From assembly GCA_035308905.1 (NCBI GenBank), contig DATGFS010000030.1:1-64000 (forward strand): a DNA stretch of 64,000 nucleotides. The letters are read 5' to 3'. Position numbers and translations under genes: made by a program. The notes below the pieces were generated by a model. That model was not told where the DNA came from. It ran no database searches and worked only from the letters and a program-made list of their open reading frames with translations. The DNA is from a bacterium (lineage in GTDB: Bacteria > Sysuimicrobiota > Sysuimicrobiia > Sysuimicrobiales > Segetimicrobiaceae). Below are positions 1 through 8,949 of the stretch, piece by piece (the stretch's first letter is position 1; each line of letters starts with the position of its first letter).

Positions 1-174
1 GGTACGGCGCGTCGCGCCCGCGATCTCATCCGCCGCCCGCGCGACGGCGTCTTCGCGCCGGCTGCCGATCACGACGTCGGCCCCGGCTTCGGCGAAGCCC
101 TGCGCGATCGCGCGGCCGATGCCGGCGCTCGCGCCCGACACCACGGCCACGCGGCCTGACAGGTCCACCTGCAT
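1..174 (-). CDS. SDR-family oxidoreductase, N-terminal part (runs off window)
   Basis: Only the first 58 codons are inside the window; the gene continues beyond base 1. The N-terminus reads as a Rossmann strand followed by the glycine-rich NAD(P)-binding motif GASAGIG (about residues 14-20) and a basic dinucleotide-specificity turn (GSRR). This is the standard opening of short-chain dehydrogenases/reductases. The ATG at 174 is preceded by a strong Shine-Dalgarno (GAGGAGGAG at about 180-188), which fixes the start. It diverges from the secreted-protein gene at 295, so both promoters must lie in the 120-bp gap. The substrate cannot be inferred because the catalytic and C-terminal regions are missing. 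Confidence 0.85.
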   Translation of the reverse strand, partial: MQVDLSGRVAVVSGASAGIGRAIAQGFAEAGADVVIGSRREDAVARAADEIAGATRRT

Positions 175-294
175 ACGCGCTCCTCCTCGAGTTTGGTAGG
201 AGGCACACTACATCGTTGGGTTCTTGGCCTCGTCGCGCGCCGCTTCCTCCGGCCGCGGGAGGCGGCGACGCACGGTGGAGGAGTCGGCGCGTAC

Positions 295-1605
295 ATGGGA
301 AACACCAGACGCGTGCGCGTCCGTATACAGAGCTGTGTGCGACGAGCGATGAGACGGAACACCGCCCTGCGCTGTGCCGCGGTGCTCGCGCTGGCCGCGA
401 CCCTCACCGCCGCCCGGGTGCCGCCGGGCGCCGCGCAGGGTCCCGCGGTCGAGGCGCTGGCGCCGGTTTCGGTCACGGGCGGCCCAGCCACGGTCGACAC
501 GCTGCGGCTCGCCATCACGACGTCCGCCCGGCTCGCGCTGGGGTTTCAGCCGTCCGCCGTCGTCCGGGTCGCGCAGACCCAGCCCGCGTTGGTGCCGCTC
601 GACGCGTCCGCGGCCGAAACGGTGCTCGCCGGGCTGACCGTCCACGCGCCCGGGATGCCGCCGGCGACCCGGCTGGTCCGGGTCGCGCTGACCAACGCGA
701 TCATCCCCTGGAACGACGCCGAGATCCTGCTCGTCAGCAACAGTCCGGAGACGATCCCCTTCGGCAAGGTCCTCTACACCGGTGCGCTGTCGTCGGGGCA
801 GACCGTCCGCCTCTTGTTCCACCATCAGAACGGCTCGAAGGCCCAGCACATGTTCATCACGGTGACGCTCAGCAACCCCGCCCGCGACGCGGTGTCGCTG
901 TGGGTCCAGGGCGCCGCCGGCGCGCCGTCGCAGGAGGAGGTCACGCCGGGCCACGACGCCGCCCGGACGTTTCTCGACGAGTACGCCCATCACGCCGGCT
1001 TTCTGGTCCGTCTGCCGGGCAACACAACCGTGCCGCTGTTTGTCGAAGACCTGCCGCCGCTCGGCATCACAAGCGGGATCGCGCAGTTCGGTCTGCTCGA
1101 TGGCGACCGCGTGAACGTCCAGGTGGCGGCGCGGCTCGCGGACGAAGGAGAGCCGCCGACGATGAGCTTCGCGCCGGACTTCGACCGCGTGCATCAGCGC
1201 GGGGCGTTCGTCCGGCCGCAGATCGGACGGACAATGACCTATTCGGTCGGCGGCCCGCCGGTGATGATGGTGCTCGCCGCGGATGCCGACCTGCTGCACG
1301 AAGGGCAGACCGGGGCGCTGCTGCAGGGCAACTACGGCGTCGTCTACCGGTTCAACGTCGACGTCGTCAACGCGACCTCGTCACCGGCCGCGGCGGCGCT
1401 CGTCCTGCACGCGGACGGCGGGCAGGCCCGCGGGACGTTCGTGATCGGCGAGCAGGTCGTCGAAAGCCAACTCGTGCAGCCGAATGCGCCGCAGGTCGTC
1501 GCCACCTTCCCGCTGCGGCCGCAGACGCGCCGCACGATTCGAATCCTCACCGTCCCGGAGAGCGGGTCGAACTACCCGGTGCGTCTCACCCTCGGCGCAC
1601 CGTGA
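295..1605 (+). CDS. Secreted protein of unknown function, beta-rich
   Basis: A protein of 436 residues. A signal peptide is visible after a basic n-region: a hydrophobic run AAVLALAATLTAA followed by an Ala-X-Ala-like cleavage region (PPGAAQ). The mature part is rich in alternating Val/Leu/Thr strands, with no catalytic motif or zinc site I recognise; it could be a cell-surface beta-sandwich protein. The ATG at 295 has GGAGGAG eleven bases upstream; an internal ATG at 349 would give a more usual signal-peptide length but has no good ribosome site. The stop codon shares a base with the proB start (TGATG at 1603-1607), so the two are translationally coupled. I cannot name the family. Confidence 0.75.
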   Translation: MGNTRRVRVRIQSCVRRAMRRNTALRCAAVLALAATLTAARVPPGAAQGPAVEALAPVSVTGGPATVDTLRLAITTSARLALGFQPSAVVRVAQTQPALVPLDASAAETVLAGLTVHAPGMPPATRLVRVALTNAIIPWNDAEILLVSNSPETIPFGKVLYTGALSSGQTVRLLFHHQNGSKAQHMFITVTLSNPARDAVSLWVQGAAGAPSQEEVTPGHDAARTFLDEYAHHAGFLVRLPGNTTVPLFVEDLPPLGITSGIAQFGLLDGDRVNVQVAARLADEGEPPTMSFAPDFDRVHQRGAFVRPQIGRTMTYSVGGPPVMMVLAADADLLHEGQTGALLQGNYGVVYRFNVDVVNATSSPAAAALVLHADGGQARGTFVIGEQVVESQLVQPNAPQVVATFPLRPQTRRTIRILTVPESGSNYPVRLTLGAP

Positions 1606-2792
1606 TGCCGGCCACGCCGGTCGTCCCGTCTGACGCAGGACCTCCGGCCGCGAAGCGCCCTCCTGCCCCGGCCGAGGCGGGACCTCTGACCGGCGCGTCC
1701 AGGATCGTGCTGAAGGTCGGCACCACCACCTTGACCGGCGGCGGGCCCGTCGTCGACGCCGGCCGCATCACCGCCGTGGCCGAGGACGTCGCGGCCGCGG
1801 TTCGGCAGCGCCGGCAGGTGCTGCTCGTCTCGTCCGGCGCGATCGCCACCGGCGCCGGGCTGCTCGGCCGCAGGCGGCCCCGGCGCCTCGTGGAAAAGCA
1901 GGCGTTGTCCGCGGTCGGCCAGCCGGTGCTGATGCAGCGGTACGGGGCGGCGTTTGACCGCCTCGGACTGCGCGCGGCGCAGATTCTGCTCACGCGCCAG
2001 GACTTCGCCGACCGCCGGCGCTACGTGAACGCGCGTCTCACGCTGCTTGCGCTGCTCGCCGACGGCGTCGTCCCCGTGATCAACGAGAACGATACGATCG
2101 CGACCGAGGAGATTCAGATCGGCGACAACGACACTCTCTCGGCGCTCGTGGCCAGCCTCGTCGGCGCCGACCTGCTCGTGATGCTCTCGGACGTCGAAGG
2201 CCTCATGACCGCGGATCCGCGGCGGCAGCGCGCCGCCCGGCTGATCCCCACCGTGGAGCGGATCGACGCGCAGATCGTCCGGGTGGCGCGCCGGACGATG
2301 ACCCCGCAAGGCGTGGGCGGCATGGCCACGAAGATCGACGCGGCCCGCATCGCGACCGAGTCAGGGGTGGCGACGGTGGTCACCGGCGGATCCGTGGAGC
2401 GCCCCCTCACCCGCCTGCTCGCGGGCGAACGGCACGGCACCCTATTTCTGCCGGCCGGCCGGTTCTCCGGCCGCGGACGCTGGCTCGCTTTCGGGCTCGT
2501 CGCGCGCGGCACGCTCGTCGTCGACGACGGCGCCGGCGCGGCGCTGCGCCGCGGCAAGAGCCTCCTGCCGGCCGGCGTGGTCCGGATCGACGGGACGTTC
2601 GACGCCGGGGAGGCCGTCACGATCGCCGACGGCCGCGGGCAGGAGCTGGCCCGCGGGCTCGTCAACTACTCCAGCGCGCATCTCGCCAAGATCCGGGGAC
2701 GCCGGACCTCCGAGATCGCGCGGGTGCTCGGCGAGCGGACCCACGACGAGGTCGTGCACCGCGACAACCTGGTGGTGACGGCGGAACGGTGA
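1605..2792 (+). CDS. proB: Glutamate 5-kinase
   Basis: ATP-dependent phosphorylation of glutamate, the first step of proline synthesis in the cytosol; 395 residues. After a 30-residue extension the amino-acid kinase fold begins at about residue 33 with KVGTTTLTGG. It continues with the SSGAIATG loop, the glutamate-site NENDTIA and the GDNDTLSALVA motif. The last 80 or so residues form a PUA domain, as in full-length ProB. The extension (residues about 5-28) is not part of the family fold and is a copy of the dispersed Pro/Ala repeat described in the findings (PSDAGPPAAKRPPAP). It starts inside the TGATG junction with the upstream gene and ends in a GTGA overlap with proA. Confidence 0.95.
   Translation: MPATPVVPSDAGPPAAKRPPAPAEAGPLTGASRIVLKVGTTTLTGGGPVVDAGRITAVAEDVAAAVRQRRQVLLVSSGAIATGAGLLGRRRPRRLVEKQALSAVGQPVLMQRYGAAFDRLGLRAAQILLTRQDFADRRRYVNARLTLLALLADGVVPVINENDTIATEEIQIGDNDTLSALVASLVGADLLVMLSDVEGLMTADPRRQRAARLIPTVERIDAQIVRVARRTMTPQGVGGMATKIDAARIATESGVATVVTGGSVERPLTRLLAGERHGTLFLPAGRFSGRGRWLAFGLVARGTLVVDDGAGAALRRGKSLLPAGVVRIDGTFDAGEAVTIADGRGQELARGLVNYSSAHLAKIRGRRTSEIARVLGERTHDEVVHRDNLVVTAER
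1623..1693 (+). repeat. Dispersed 66-bp-type element, copy in proB N-terminus
   Basis: One good and one decayed partial unit of the dispersed element (core GGACCTCCGGCCGC). It is read in frame as PSDAGPPAAKRPPA followed by PAEAGP at the start of ProB, outside the kinase fold. The same peptide core appears in the unrelated AttH-like protein at 5423-7000. Confidence 0.7.
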
Positions 2793-4069
2793 GCATCCCG
2801 TCTGAGGCCCGGGGACGAACGGCGGCGGTCGTCGGCGTGGAAGCGCAGGCCCGCGGCGCGCGTGAGGCGGCGCGCACGCTGCACCACGCGTCCGACGAGG
2901 CGCGCCGGGCCGGCCTCGCCGCCATCGCCGCGGCGATCCGGTCGCAAGCGCCGGCGATCTTGGAGGCGAACGGCCGGGACCTCGCGTCGCTCGGGGATCG
3001 TCCGGCGGCGTTTCGCGACCGGCTGACGCTGACCCCCGGCCGCGTCGAGCAGCTCGCGCGCGCGCTGGAGGAGATCGCCGCGCTCACCGATCCGGTCGGC
3101 GCCGCGGTCGATGTGCGCGCGCGGCCGAACGGCATGGAAGTCCGGCGGGTGCGCGTGCCCATCGGCGTCGTCGCGATGATCTACGAGTCGCGCCCCAACG
3201 TGACGGTGGACGCCGCGGGGCTCTGCCTTCGCTCGGGCAACGCGGTCATCCTCCGCGGCGGCGCGGAATCCCGCCACTCCGACGAAGCGCTGGGACAGGC
3301 GATCGCGGCCGGGCTGCGCGCGGCGGGGCTCCCCGAGGCCGCGGTCACCCTGCTCGCCCGCCGCGACTACGACGCGATCCGCGAACTCGTGCGTCTCGAC
3401 GGCTTGGTCGACCTGGTCATCCCGCGCGGCGGCCCGGCGCTGATCCGGCTCGTCGTCGAGCACGCCCGCGTCCCCGTGTTGAAGCACGACCGCGGCGTGA
3501 CGCACGTGTTTGTCGACCGCGACGCCGACCTCGAGATGGCCGTGCGGCTCGTCGTCAACGCCAAGACCAATCGTCCCAGCACGTGCAACGCGCTGGAGAA
3601 GGTCCTGATCGACGCGCCGGCGTCGCCGCGGGTCATCCCGCCGCTCGTCGCCGCGCTGCGGACGGCCGGCGTCGAGGTGCGCGGCGACGCCGAGACCCGC
3701 CGGTGGGCGCCCGACGTCACGCCGGCGACGGACGAGGACTGGGACGCGGAGTATCTGGACCTGACACTGGCGATTCGGGTGGTCGACGGATTGGACGCGG
3801 CCGTCGAGCACATCGGGCGGCACGGGACCGGCCTCGCCGATGCGATCGTGACGCGAGACCGCGCCCGCGCCGAGCGGTTCGTGCGGGAGGTCGACAGCGC
3901 CGCAGTGCTGGTCAACGCGTCCACGCGGCTCGTGGACGGCGGCGAATTCGGGCTGGGCGCGGAGGTCGGCATCAGCACCAACCGCCTTCACGCGCGCGGG
4001 CCGATGGGCCTGGAGGACCTGACGACGACAAAGTGGATCGTCTGGGGCACGGGACAGACCCGTGCCTAG
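2789..4069 (+). CDS. proA: Gamma-glutamyl phosphate reductase
   Basis: NADPH-dependent reduction of glutamyl-5-phosphate to glutamate-5-semialdehyde, the second step of proline synthesis; acts with ProB, probably as a complex. 426 residues, full family length. The aldehyde-dehydrogenase-like fold shows the IYESRPNVT motif near residue 131 and the catalytic cysteine at about 266 in NRPSTCNALEK. The GTG start at 2789 overlaps the proB stop by four bases, which defines a proBA operon. ProC is not in the window. The gene ends one base before the convergent LysE-family gene stops, with no terminator in between. Confidence 0.97.
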   Translation: MSIPSEARGRTAAVVGVEAQARGAREAARTLHHASDEARRAGLAAIAAAIRSQAPAILEANGRDLASLGDRPAAFRDRLTLTPGRVEQLARALEEIAALTDPVGAAVDVRARPNGMEVRRVRVPIGVVAMIYESRPNVTVDAAGLCLRSGNAVILRGGAESRHSDEALGQAIAAGLRAAGLPEAAVTLLARRDYDAIRELVRLDGLVDLVIPRGGPALIRLVVEHARVPVLKHDRGVTHVFVDRDADLEMAVRLVVNAKTNRPSTCNALEKVLIDAPASPRVIPPLVAALRTAGVEVRGDAETRRWAPDVTPATDEDWDAEYLDLTLAIRVVDGLDAAVEHIGRHGTGLADAIVTRDRARAERFVREVDSAAVLVNASTRLVDGGEFGLGAEVGISTNRLHARGPMGLEDLTTTKWIVWGTGQTRA

Positions 4070-4714
4070 TCAGGGCCGCCGCAAGATCCCCGCGTTCGCG
4101 GCCAGCACGGCCAGGAGCTTGACCCCGAAGTACGCCATCGCGAGTCCGCAGGCCAGGTTGATCCATCGGTAGAAGCGCGCCGATAACCATCTCCGTCCCC
4201 ATGCGATCATGCCGGCCATGAAAAAACACCAGGCAATACACGCCAGCATGAACGCGATGAAGAAGATCACGAGCAGGTGTAGCCGGTGCACGACTCCCAG
4301 GGCGGCCACGGCGCCGCCGCCGACGCCAAGCCAGAACGCGATGTTTTGCGGGTTCGACAGCGACAACGCGGCACCGGCCGCAAAGTCGCCGCCGGAGGCG
4401 GGCCGGCGGGCCGTAGGCAGCGCGCCCGCCCACGCCTCCCGGAGCGCGTGCCACGCCAGGTAGAACAGCAGGAGAACGCCGAGGGCGGTGAGGCCGGTCG
4501 CAACCGGCCGATACACCGCGAGGTACGCGACTCCGGACAGCGCGAGCGCGGCCCAGGTGGCATCGCCGACGAGCGAACCGAGCTCCGTCAGCAGCGCGCC
4601 GGCGAATCCGCGGCGGACGCCTCGCCGGAGGGCTTCAGCCATGACCGCGCCGGGCGGCGCGCAGAAGACCACGCCGAGCGCGAAGGCGGTCCAGAAAACG
4701 GCTGGGGTCGCCAA
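4070..4714 (-). CDS. LysE/RhtB-family amino acid exporter
   Basis: An inner-membrane translocator of 214 residues with about six hydrophobic segments. The LysE signature is at the N-terminus: a first membrane helix ending in the CAPPGAV turn, followed by a charged segment (RRGVRRGF) and a GxxxGD-type second helix. The family exports basic or neutral amino acids and their analogues; the substrate is not determinable here. The apparent start is TTG at 4714, seven bases after the HAD gene stop, so translation is probably coupled to it. It lies tail to tail with proA. Confidence 0.85.
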   Translation of the reverse strand: MATPAVFWTAFALGVVFCAPPGAVMAEALRRGVRRGFAGALLTELGSLVGDATWAALALSGVAYLAVYRPVATGLTALGVLLLFYLAWHALREAWAGALPTARRPASGGDFAAGAALSLSNPQNIAFWLGVGGGAVAALGVVHRLHLLVIFFIAFMLACIAWCFFMAGMIAWGRRWLSARFYRWINLACGLAMAYFGVKLLAVLAANAGILRRP

Positions 4715-4721
4715 ACGATCG

Positions 4722-5426
4722 TCAGGACAGCGGGCCGGCCGAGCCGCCCAGCGCCGTGATCGTCTCGAGGCCCACCTCGATCAGGCTGTCCGCGACGAGG
4801 TCCGCGGCCGAAAAATCCATCCCGCGGGTCAGCGCCGACGGCACGGCGATGCACCGCATGCCCGCCGCCTTGGCGGCGCGTACGCCGGACTCGCTGTCCT
4901 CGATCGCGACGCACGCCCATTCCGCGACCCCCAGCCGCTCCGCGGCCAGGCGATAGACGTCCGGCGCCGGCTTCGCCCGCGGCACCTCGTCGCCGCCGGC
5001 CACGGCGTCGAACTTGTCCGCCAGCCCGAGCCGCTCGAGCAACTCGCGGACCCGCTCGCGCCGCGACGACGAGGCCACGGCCGTCCGGAGCCGGTGGGCG
5101 CGGACGCTCTCCAGCAGGGCCACGACGCCCGGCAGCGGCGTGAGAAACGCCGGCTGGAGACGGTCGTGGTGATCCTGCCACAGCGCGCGGGCGGCCTCCG
5201 GCGCCATCGGACTGCCGGGCTCTCGAAAGCGGCCGAGCGGATCGAACGGGCTGTCGTTCCTGCCGATGTTGCGGCGCCACGACTCGACCGGAAACGGCCA
5301 GCCGTGGCGCGCGTGCACCGCCTGCCATGCCAGAAACTCCGGCGTCTCGCTGTCGACGATGAGGCCGTCCATGTCGAAGATGACGGCGCGGACTCCGGCG
5401 GTCATGCTCGGGTTCGGCGCGGTCAC
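4722..5426 (-). CDS. HAD-superfamily phosphatase/phosphoglucomutase-like protein
   Basis: Subfamily IA haloacid dehalogenase-like hydrolase, 234 residues. All four motifs are present: nucleophile DMDGLIVDS (about residues 18-26), Ser in VASSSRR, Lys in KPAPDVY, and the acidic EDSESGV. A helical cap lies between motifs I and II, as in beta-phosphoglucomutases and sugar-phosphate phosphatases. The GTG start overlaps the stop of the AttH-like gene by four bases, so it is cotranscribed with the ABC operon. A metabolic phosphatase role is likely but the substrate is unknown. Confidence 0.88.
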   Translation of the reverse strand: MTAPNPSMTAGVRAVIFDMDGLIVDSETPEFLAWQAVHARHGWPFPVESWRRNIGRNDSPFDPLGRFREPGSPMAPEAARALWQDHHDRLQPAFLTPLPGVVALLESVRAHRLRTAVASSSRRERVRELLERLGLADKFDAVAGGDEVPRAKPAPDVYRLAAERLGVAEWACVAIEDSESGVRAAKAAGMRCIAVPSALTRGMDFSAADLVADSLIEVGLETITALGGSAGPLS

Positions 5427-7000
5427 GGCCGCACGAACGTCTCCGACACCGCCGGACCCTGCCAGGCGACCGGCACCCCGCCGACCGTCCCGCGAAGGGT
5501 CGCGTCGCCGCGCAGCTGTAAAAAGATGGGGGTGCCCCGCGACGTCCCGGTCGCGTTCGGGGATCCGAGCGGCCGGCCGCCGAGCGCGTCTACGACCCTG
5601 ATCCGAACCGTCGCCGTATCCGGACCGCTGGCCGCCCGGATGGTGACGTCGGACGGCGCCGGCACCCGGCGGCCGTCCACCAGCGGTCCCGGCCGCCAGC
5701 CGGCGTAGATGACGTCCGTGATCGGGAGCGCGCCGACGAAGCCCCCCTGCTCCCGCGCGGACGACGCGGCGGCGCCGGCGGAGCGCCAGAGAAACATCGT
5801 GGCCCGCGTCCCGCTTCCGTCACCGGCAGGAGACCGCACCGCGGACGCGCCGCCCGGAAGATGGACGTTCGCGTACACGAGCGCGCCCGCGTCGCTTGAT
5901 GCCTGCCCCCAGTCCCAGGACACGCCGCCCCACGTACCCCAGTTGTGGTCGTGGAAGGCCGGCGCGTTCGTCAGCGTGAGGATACGGCCGCCCGCCTGGA
6001 TGGTCCCGTCGGCGCGTCCGCGGGCCACCGGCACGACATATCCGCTGACGACGCTTCCGAGCCGCAGCTCCGTCGCCGGCAGCGCGAAGCCGCGATCCGG
6101 CCGGATCGTGAGACGGACCCGGAGGCGTGGGTCGTCGACCGCGAGGTGGTATCCGGCCGCGTCGGCCGAGAGCCGGGCCGGCCCGACGTGCTGCTCGGCG
6201 GTCGCGGTGGAGATGTCGCCCGGCAGCAGCACGCTCGGCAGGAAGACGTCCTGGACCGGCGCCCCGGGCAGCTTCACCCGGGCCAGCACCACGCCCAGCG
6301 GATCCGCGCCGGTCATGAGCGTCAAATAGGCGTATCCGCCGGTCGCCGGATCGAGCACGTTGAAATAATCCCATTCCACCCACGCGGCCCGCGCTCGTGC
6401 CGGCCGGCTCGGAGCGGCCCCCGTCCCGGCGGGAGGCCGGGGCGCGGCCGGAGGTCCCGCGTCGGACGGGGCCGGCGCTTGATGGAAGTGATCGAGGCGG
6501 TCCGCAAGCGACGCGGGCGGCGGGTTCAGCCACGTCTTGTCCGCCGCGCTGTCGGTCCCGTCCGTGACGGCGCGCGCGGCGTGGGCCTGCGTATCCAGCG
6601 ACGGAATCCCGGCCGAGGCGTCCGCCGTCACCACGCGTCCGCGGGCGCGCACGTACAGCAACCGGGACGAGATCTGCGGGGCCGCGGCGATCACGTCGCG
6701 GCGGAACCGCGGGCCCTCGAGGACCTCGCGCACGAGAAAGCCGGCGTTGGGCACGGTCAAGAACATGCCCGTCACCCCGTTGACCTTGATGACCGCGGGG
6801 TCGATCCCCTCGGGCAGGACGACCACGTCCCCGCCCGCGACGAGGTTGCGGTCCTTCGCTTCGAGCAGCAGCGCGTCGCCGACCGAGAGCAGCGCGATCA
6901 TGATCGCCACGCCGATGCCGTAGCCGAGCAGCAGCAGCGTGGACCGCCACGGCCGATCCAGCAGCGCCCGCCGGGCGACCAGCCACGCCGCGGGCGTCAT
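5423..7000 (-). CDS. AttH/CrtC-like lipocalin-fold protein with FtsX-like N-terminus
   Basis: 525 residues in two parts. Residues 1-150 look like the first membrane helix (around 22-42, LLLLGYGIGVAIMIALL) and part of the extracytoplasmic domain of an FtsX/MacB permease. From about residue 195 onward it matches the hydroxyneurosporene synthase/AttH family, with the hallmark HDHNWG and nearby tryptophans (GVSWDWGQ). A Pro/Ala linker (around 165-195) joins them and carries a copy of the dispersed repeat (PSDAGPPAAPRPPAG). It is the last gene of an FtsX-FtsX-ATPase-AttH cluster, matching the AttEFGH ABC arrangement. The membrane-anchored lipocalin domain is inferred to handle a hydrophobic molecule outside the membrane; the chemistry is unknown. 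Confidence 0.8.
   Translation of the reverse strand: MTPAAWLVARRALLDRPWRSTLLLLGYGIGVAIMIALLSVGDALLLEAKDRNLVAGGDVVVLPEGIDPAVIKVNGVTGMFLTVPNAGFLVREVLEGPRFRRDVIAAAPQISSRLLYVRARGRVVTADASAGIPSLDTQAHAARAVTDGTDSAADKTWLNPPPASLADRLDHFHQAPAPSDAGPPAAPRPPAGTGAAPSRPARARAAWVEWDYFNVLDPATGGYAYLTLMTGADPLGVVLARVKLPGAPVQDVFLPSVLLPGDISTATAEQHVGPARLSADAAGYHLAVDDPRLRVRLTIRPDRGFALPATELRLGSVVSGYVVPVARGRADGTIQAGGRILTLTNAPAFHDHNWGTWGGVSWDWGQASSDAGALVYANVHLPGGASAVRSPAGDGSGTRATMFLWRSAGAAASSAREQGGFVGALPITDVIYAGWRPGPLVDGRRVPAPSDVTIRAASGPDTATVRIRVVDALGGRPLGSPNATGTSRGTPIFLQLRGDATLRGTVGGVPVAWQGPAVSETFVRP
6424..6475 (-). repeat. Dispersed 66-bp-type element, copy in AttH-like gene
   Basis: Sense copy with respect to the gene (core GGGACCTCCGGCCGC), read as APSDAGPPAAPRPPA in the linker between the membrane segment and the lipocalin-like domain. 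It shares PSDAGPPAA and RPPA with the ProB N-terminus, which has no functional reason to resemble it. Confidence 0.7.
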
Positions 7001-7740
7001 ACGACCACGCCGTTTCGCATGCGGAGCCGCAGATCGGCGAGCGCCGCCAGTTCCACGTTGTGGGTCACGACCACCACCGCGCAGCCGTCCTGCGTCGCGT
7101 CGCGCAGCAGGCGGATGATCTCGCGTCCCGTCTCGTCGTCGAGCTCGCCGGTCGGCTCGTCCGCGAGCAGCAGCGCCGGGCGGTTGGCGAGCGCCCGGGC
7201 GATGGCCACGCGCTGCATCTCGCCGCCGCTTAACTGTCCGGGCCGGTGCGCGGCGCGGCCGGCGAGGCCCATCCGCTCGAGCAGCGCCGCCGCCCGCGCG
7301 CGCCGCGCACCGGCGGGCACGCCGGCTTCGAGCATCGGCAGCATCACGTTCTCTTCGGCGGTCAGCATCGGCAGCAGAAAGAACCGCTGGAAGACGAAGC
7401 CGACGTGCGCGAGGCGCACCCGGGCGAGTTGGGCGTCGGGGAGCGCGTGCGTCGGCTGTCCCAGCAGCGTCACGGTTCCGCTCGTGGGCAGGTCGACGCC
7501 GCCGAGCAGATGCAGGAGCGTGGACTTGCCGCAGCCGCTCGGACCGACGACCGAGATCATACGGGCCGCGTCCACGGTCAGACTGACCCCGCGCAGGGCG
7601 TGCACGGTGTCGCCGGCCGTCCGGTACTCTTTCGTGACCGCCGCCGCCACGACGACCGCGGCGTCGCGGCGCGGGCCGGCCGCTTCTGGGCCTGCGGTGC
7701 GGGCCGAAGATGTCCCTCCCGCCGCAGGCGACGTCTTCAC
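6997..7740 (-). CDS. ABC transporter ATPase (MacB/LolD/AttE type)
   Basis: 247-residue nucleotide-binding subunit. Walker A GPSGCGKST at about residues 66-74, Q-loop FVFQRFFLLP, signature LSGGEMQRV, Walker B ALLLADEPTGELD and a switch histidine in VVVTHN. This is the lipoprotein-export/macrolide-export subclass that works with FtsX-type permeases. It sits between the FtsX gene and the AttH-like gene with four-base overlaps at both ends. The N-terminal 30 residues before the first beta-strand are an unusual Ala/Gly/Pro extension encoded by a reverse-oriented copy of the dispersed repeat (ARTAGPEAAGP). Confidence 0.93.
   Translation of the reverse strand: MKTSPAAGGTSSARTAGPEAAGPRRDAAVVVAAAVTKEYRTAGDTVHALRGVSLTVDAARMISVVGPSGCGKSTLLHLLGGVDLPTSGTVTLLGQPTHALPDAQLARVRLAHVGFVFQRFFLLPMLTAEENVMLPMLEAGVPAGARRARAAALLERMGLAGRAAHRPGQLSGGEMQRVAIARALANRPALLLADEPTGELDDETGREIIRLLRDATQDGCAVVVVTHNVELAALADLRLRMRNGVVV
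7660..7731 (+). repeat. Dispersed 66-bp-type element, copy in ABC ATPase N-terminus
   Basis: Plus-oriented copy, antisense to the host gene, matching the segment GCTTCTGGGCCTGCGG and the trailing CGAAGATG of the tandem array at 22694. Read from the host gene it encodes RTAGPEAAGP, the same antisense frame used at the ThiX N-terminus. Confidence 0.6.
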
Positions 7741-8945
7741 GAGAGGACCTCCGCGTGCAGGGTGGCCGCGACCGCGGTCCTCGACGCGACCGCGGCCGGA
7801 TACAGACCGGCGACGGCGCCGGTGGCGGTGAGGAGCATCACCGTTCGCGCCGCGGCCGCCGGCGTCAGCACGAAGAAGTGGAGATCGACCGGCAGCCCCG
7901 GCGCCTGCCTCAGGATCGCGTCGAGGTAGCGCGCGATGACCAGCCCGAGCACGAACGTGCCGGGCAGGCTCGCCACGCCGAGGGCCATCCCTTCCAGCAC
8001 GACGAGGGCCGCGATCCGCGCGCGCGTGAATCCGATCGCCCGCAGCATCGCGATTTCACCCAGGCGCTCGGCGACCGAAAGCGTGACGATCGCGGTAATG
8101 AGCAGAAATGACACGGCCACGCTGAGCGATCCGAGGATCAGCGAGAACTGGCTGAAGTACGTGAGCCGCGTCGCGAGGCGCGCCAGGAAGTCCGCGTTGC
8201 TGAGCGCGTCGACGCGCGGATCCCGCGCGGCGATCCAGCGCGCCAGGGGGCCGGCGCGCGCCGGATCGCCGAGGCGCACAAGAATCATCGACGCCGCGCC
8301 GGCCGGCCGGCCCTGCAGGGCGCGCAGATCCGCGGTCGCGATCGAGATCGACCGCTGCGCCGCCAGGTCGACGTAGAAGTCCGCGATGCCCACGACGCGA
8401 AACGCGCGCGGCGCCGCGAGCGGCGCGAGCCCGCGCGACGGGACGGCCGAGAGCACCACCGTGTCCCCGACGCGCACGCCGTCGCGCCGCGCCATGATCG
8501 GGTTGATGACGGCGGCCGGAGGTCCCAGGGCGGACGGCGCGGCGGGCAGGTCCGTCCCCTCGAGGAGCGCGTAGGCGCCCACGCCGCCGCGCGGCACCGC
8601 CAGCACGAACGACGGGAAGCGCGCGCCGCCGTGCTCGACGTAGACGTTGGTGGCGGCCACCGGCACCGCCGCGGTCACCCCGGGCTGCCGCGCGATCGCG
8701 CCCGCCAGTCCGTCGGCGGCGGGAATCTCCTCGTCACCCGCGAAGGGCAGCGACCCTTTCGGCAGCACGCGGAGCGCGAAGCCGATCCGGCCGAGCACGG
8801 CGCCGAGGCTCGTCTCGAGGCCGTGGGCGAGCATCGTCATGTCGAGCAGCAGCGCCCCGGTGACCGCGAGGCCGAGCAGGACGAGCGCGGTGCGGGCGCG
8901 GCTGCGCCCGAGCGTGCGGCGGGCGAGGAAGACGAGCGACGCCAT
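7737..8945 (-). CDS. FtsX-family ABC permease
   Basis: 402 residues with the MacB/FtsX topology: one membrane helix near the N-terminus (about 20-45, ALVLLGLAVTGALLLDMTML), a large extracytoplasmic domain, then three helices in the last 150 residues. The conserved cytoplasmic coupling segment AERLGEIAMLRAIGFTR lies between helices 2 and 3 and contacts the ATPase in this family. The GTG of the ATPase overlaps its stop; four bases separate its start from the second permease gene. One loop of the outer domain (LPAAPSALGPPAAV) resembles the dispersed repeat. It forms the transporter core with 8950-9768 and 6997-7740. Confidence 0.88.
   Translation of the reverse strand: MASLVFLARRTLGRSRARTALVLLGLAVTGALLLDMTMLAHGLETSLGAVLGRIGFALRVLPKGSLPFAGDEEIPAADGLAGAIARQPGVTAAVPVAATNVYVEHGGARFPSFVLAVPRGGVGAYALLEGTDLPAAPSALGPPAAVINPIMARRDGVRVGDTVVLSAVPSRGLAPLAAPRAFRVVGIADFYVDLAAQRSISIATADLRALQGRPAGAASMILVRLGDPARAGPLARWIAARDPRVDALSNADFLARLATRLTYFSQFSLILGSLSVAVSFLLITAIVTLSVAERLGEIAMLRAIGFTRARIAALVVLEGMALGVASLPGTFVLGLVIARYLDAILRQAPGLPVDLHFFVLTPAAAARTVMLLTATGAVAGLYPAAVASRTAVAATLHAEVLS
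8512..8550 (-). repeat. Dispersed element core inside FtsX outer domain
   Basis: Short sense copy containing the core GGGACCTCCGGCCGC, read as PSALGPPAA. Only the central part is recognisable, so this is the weakest of the in-frame copies. Confidence 0.45.
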
Positions 8946-8949
8946 GCGC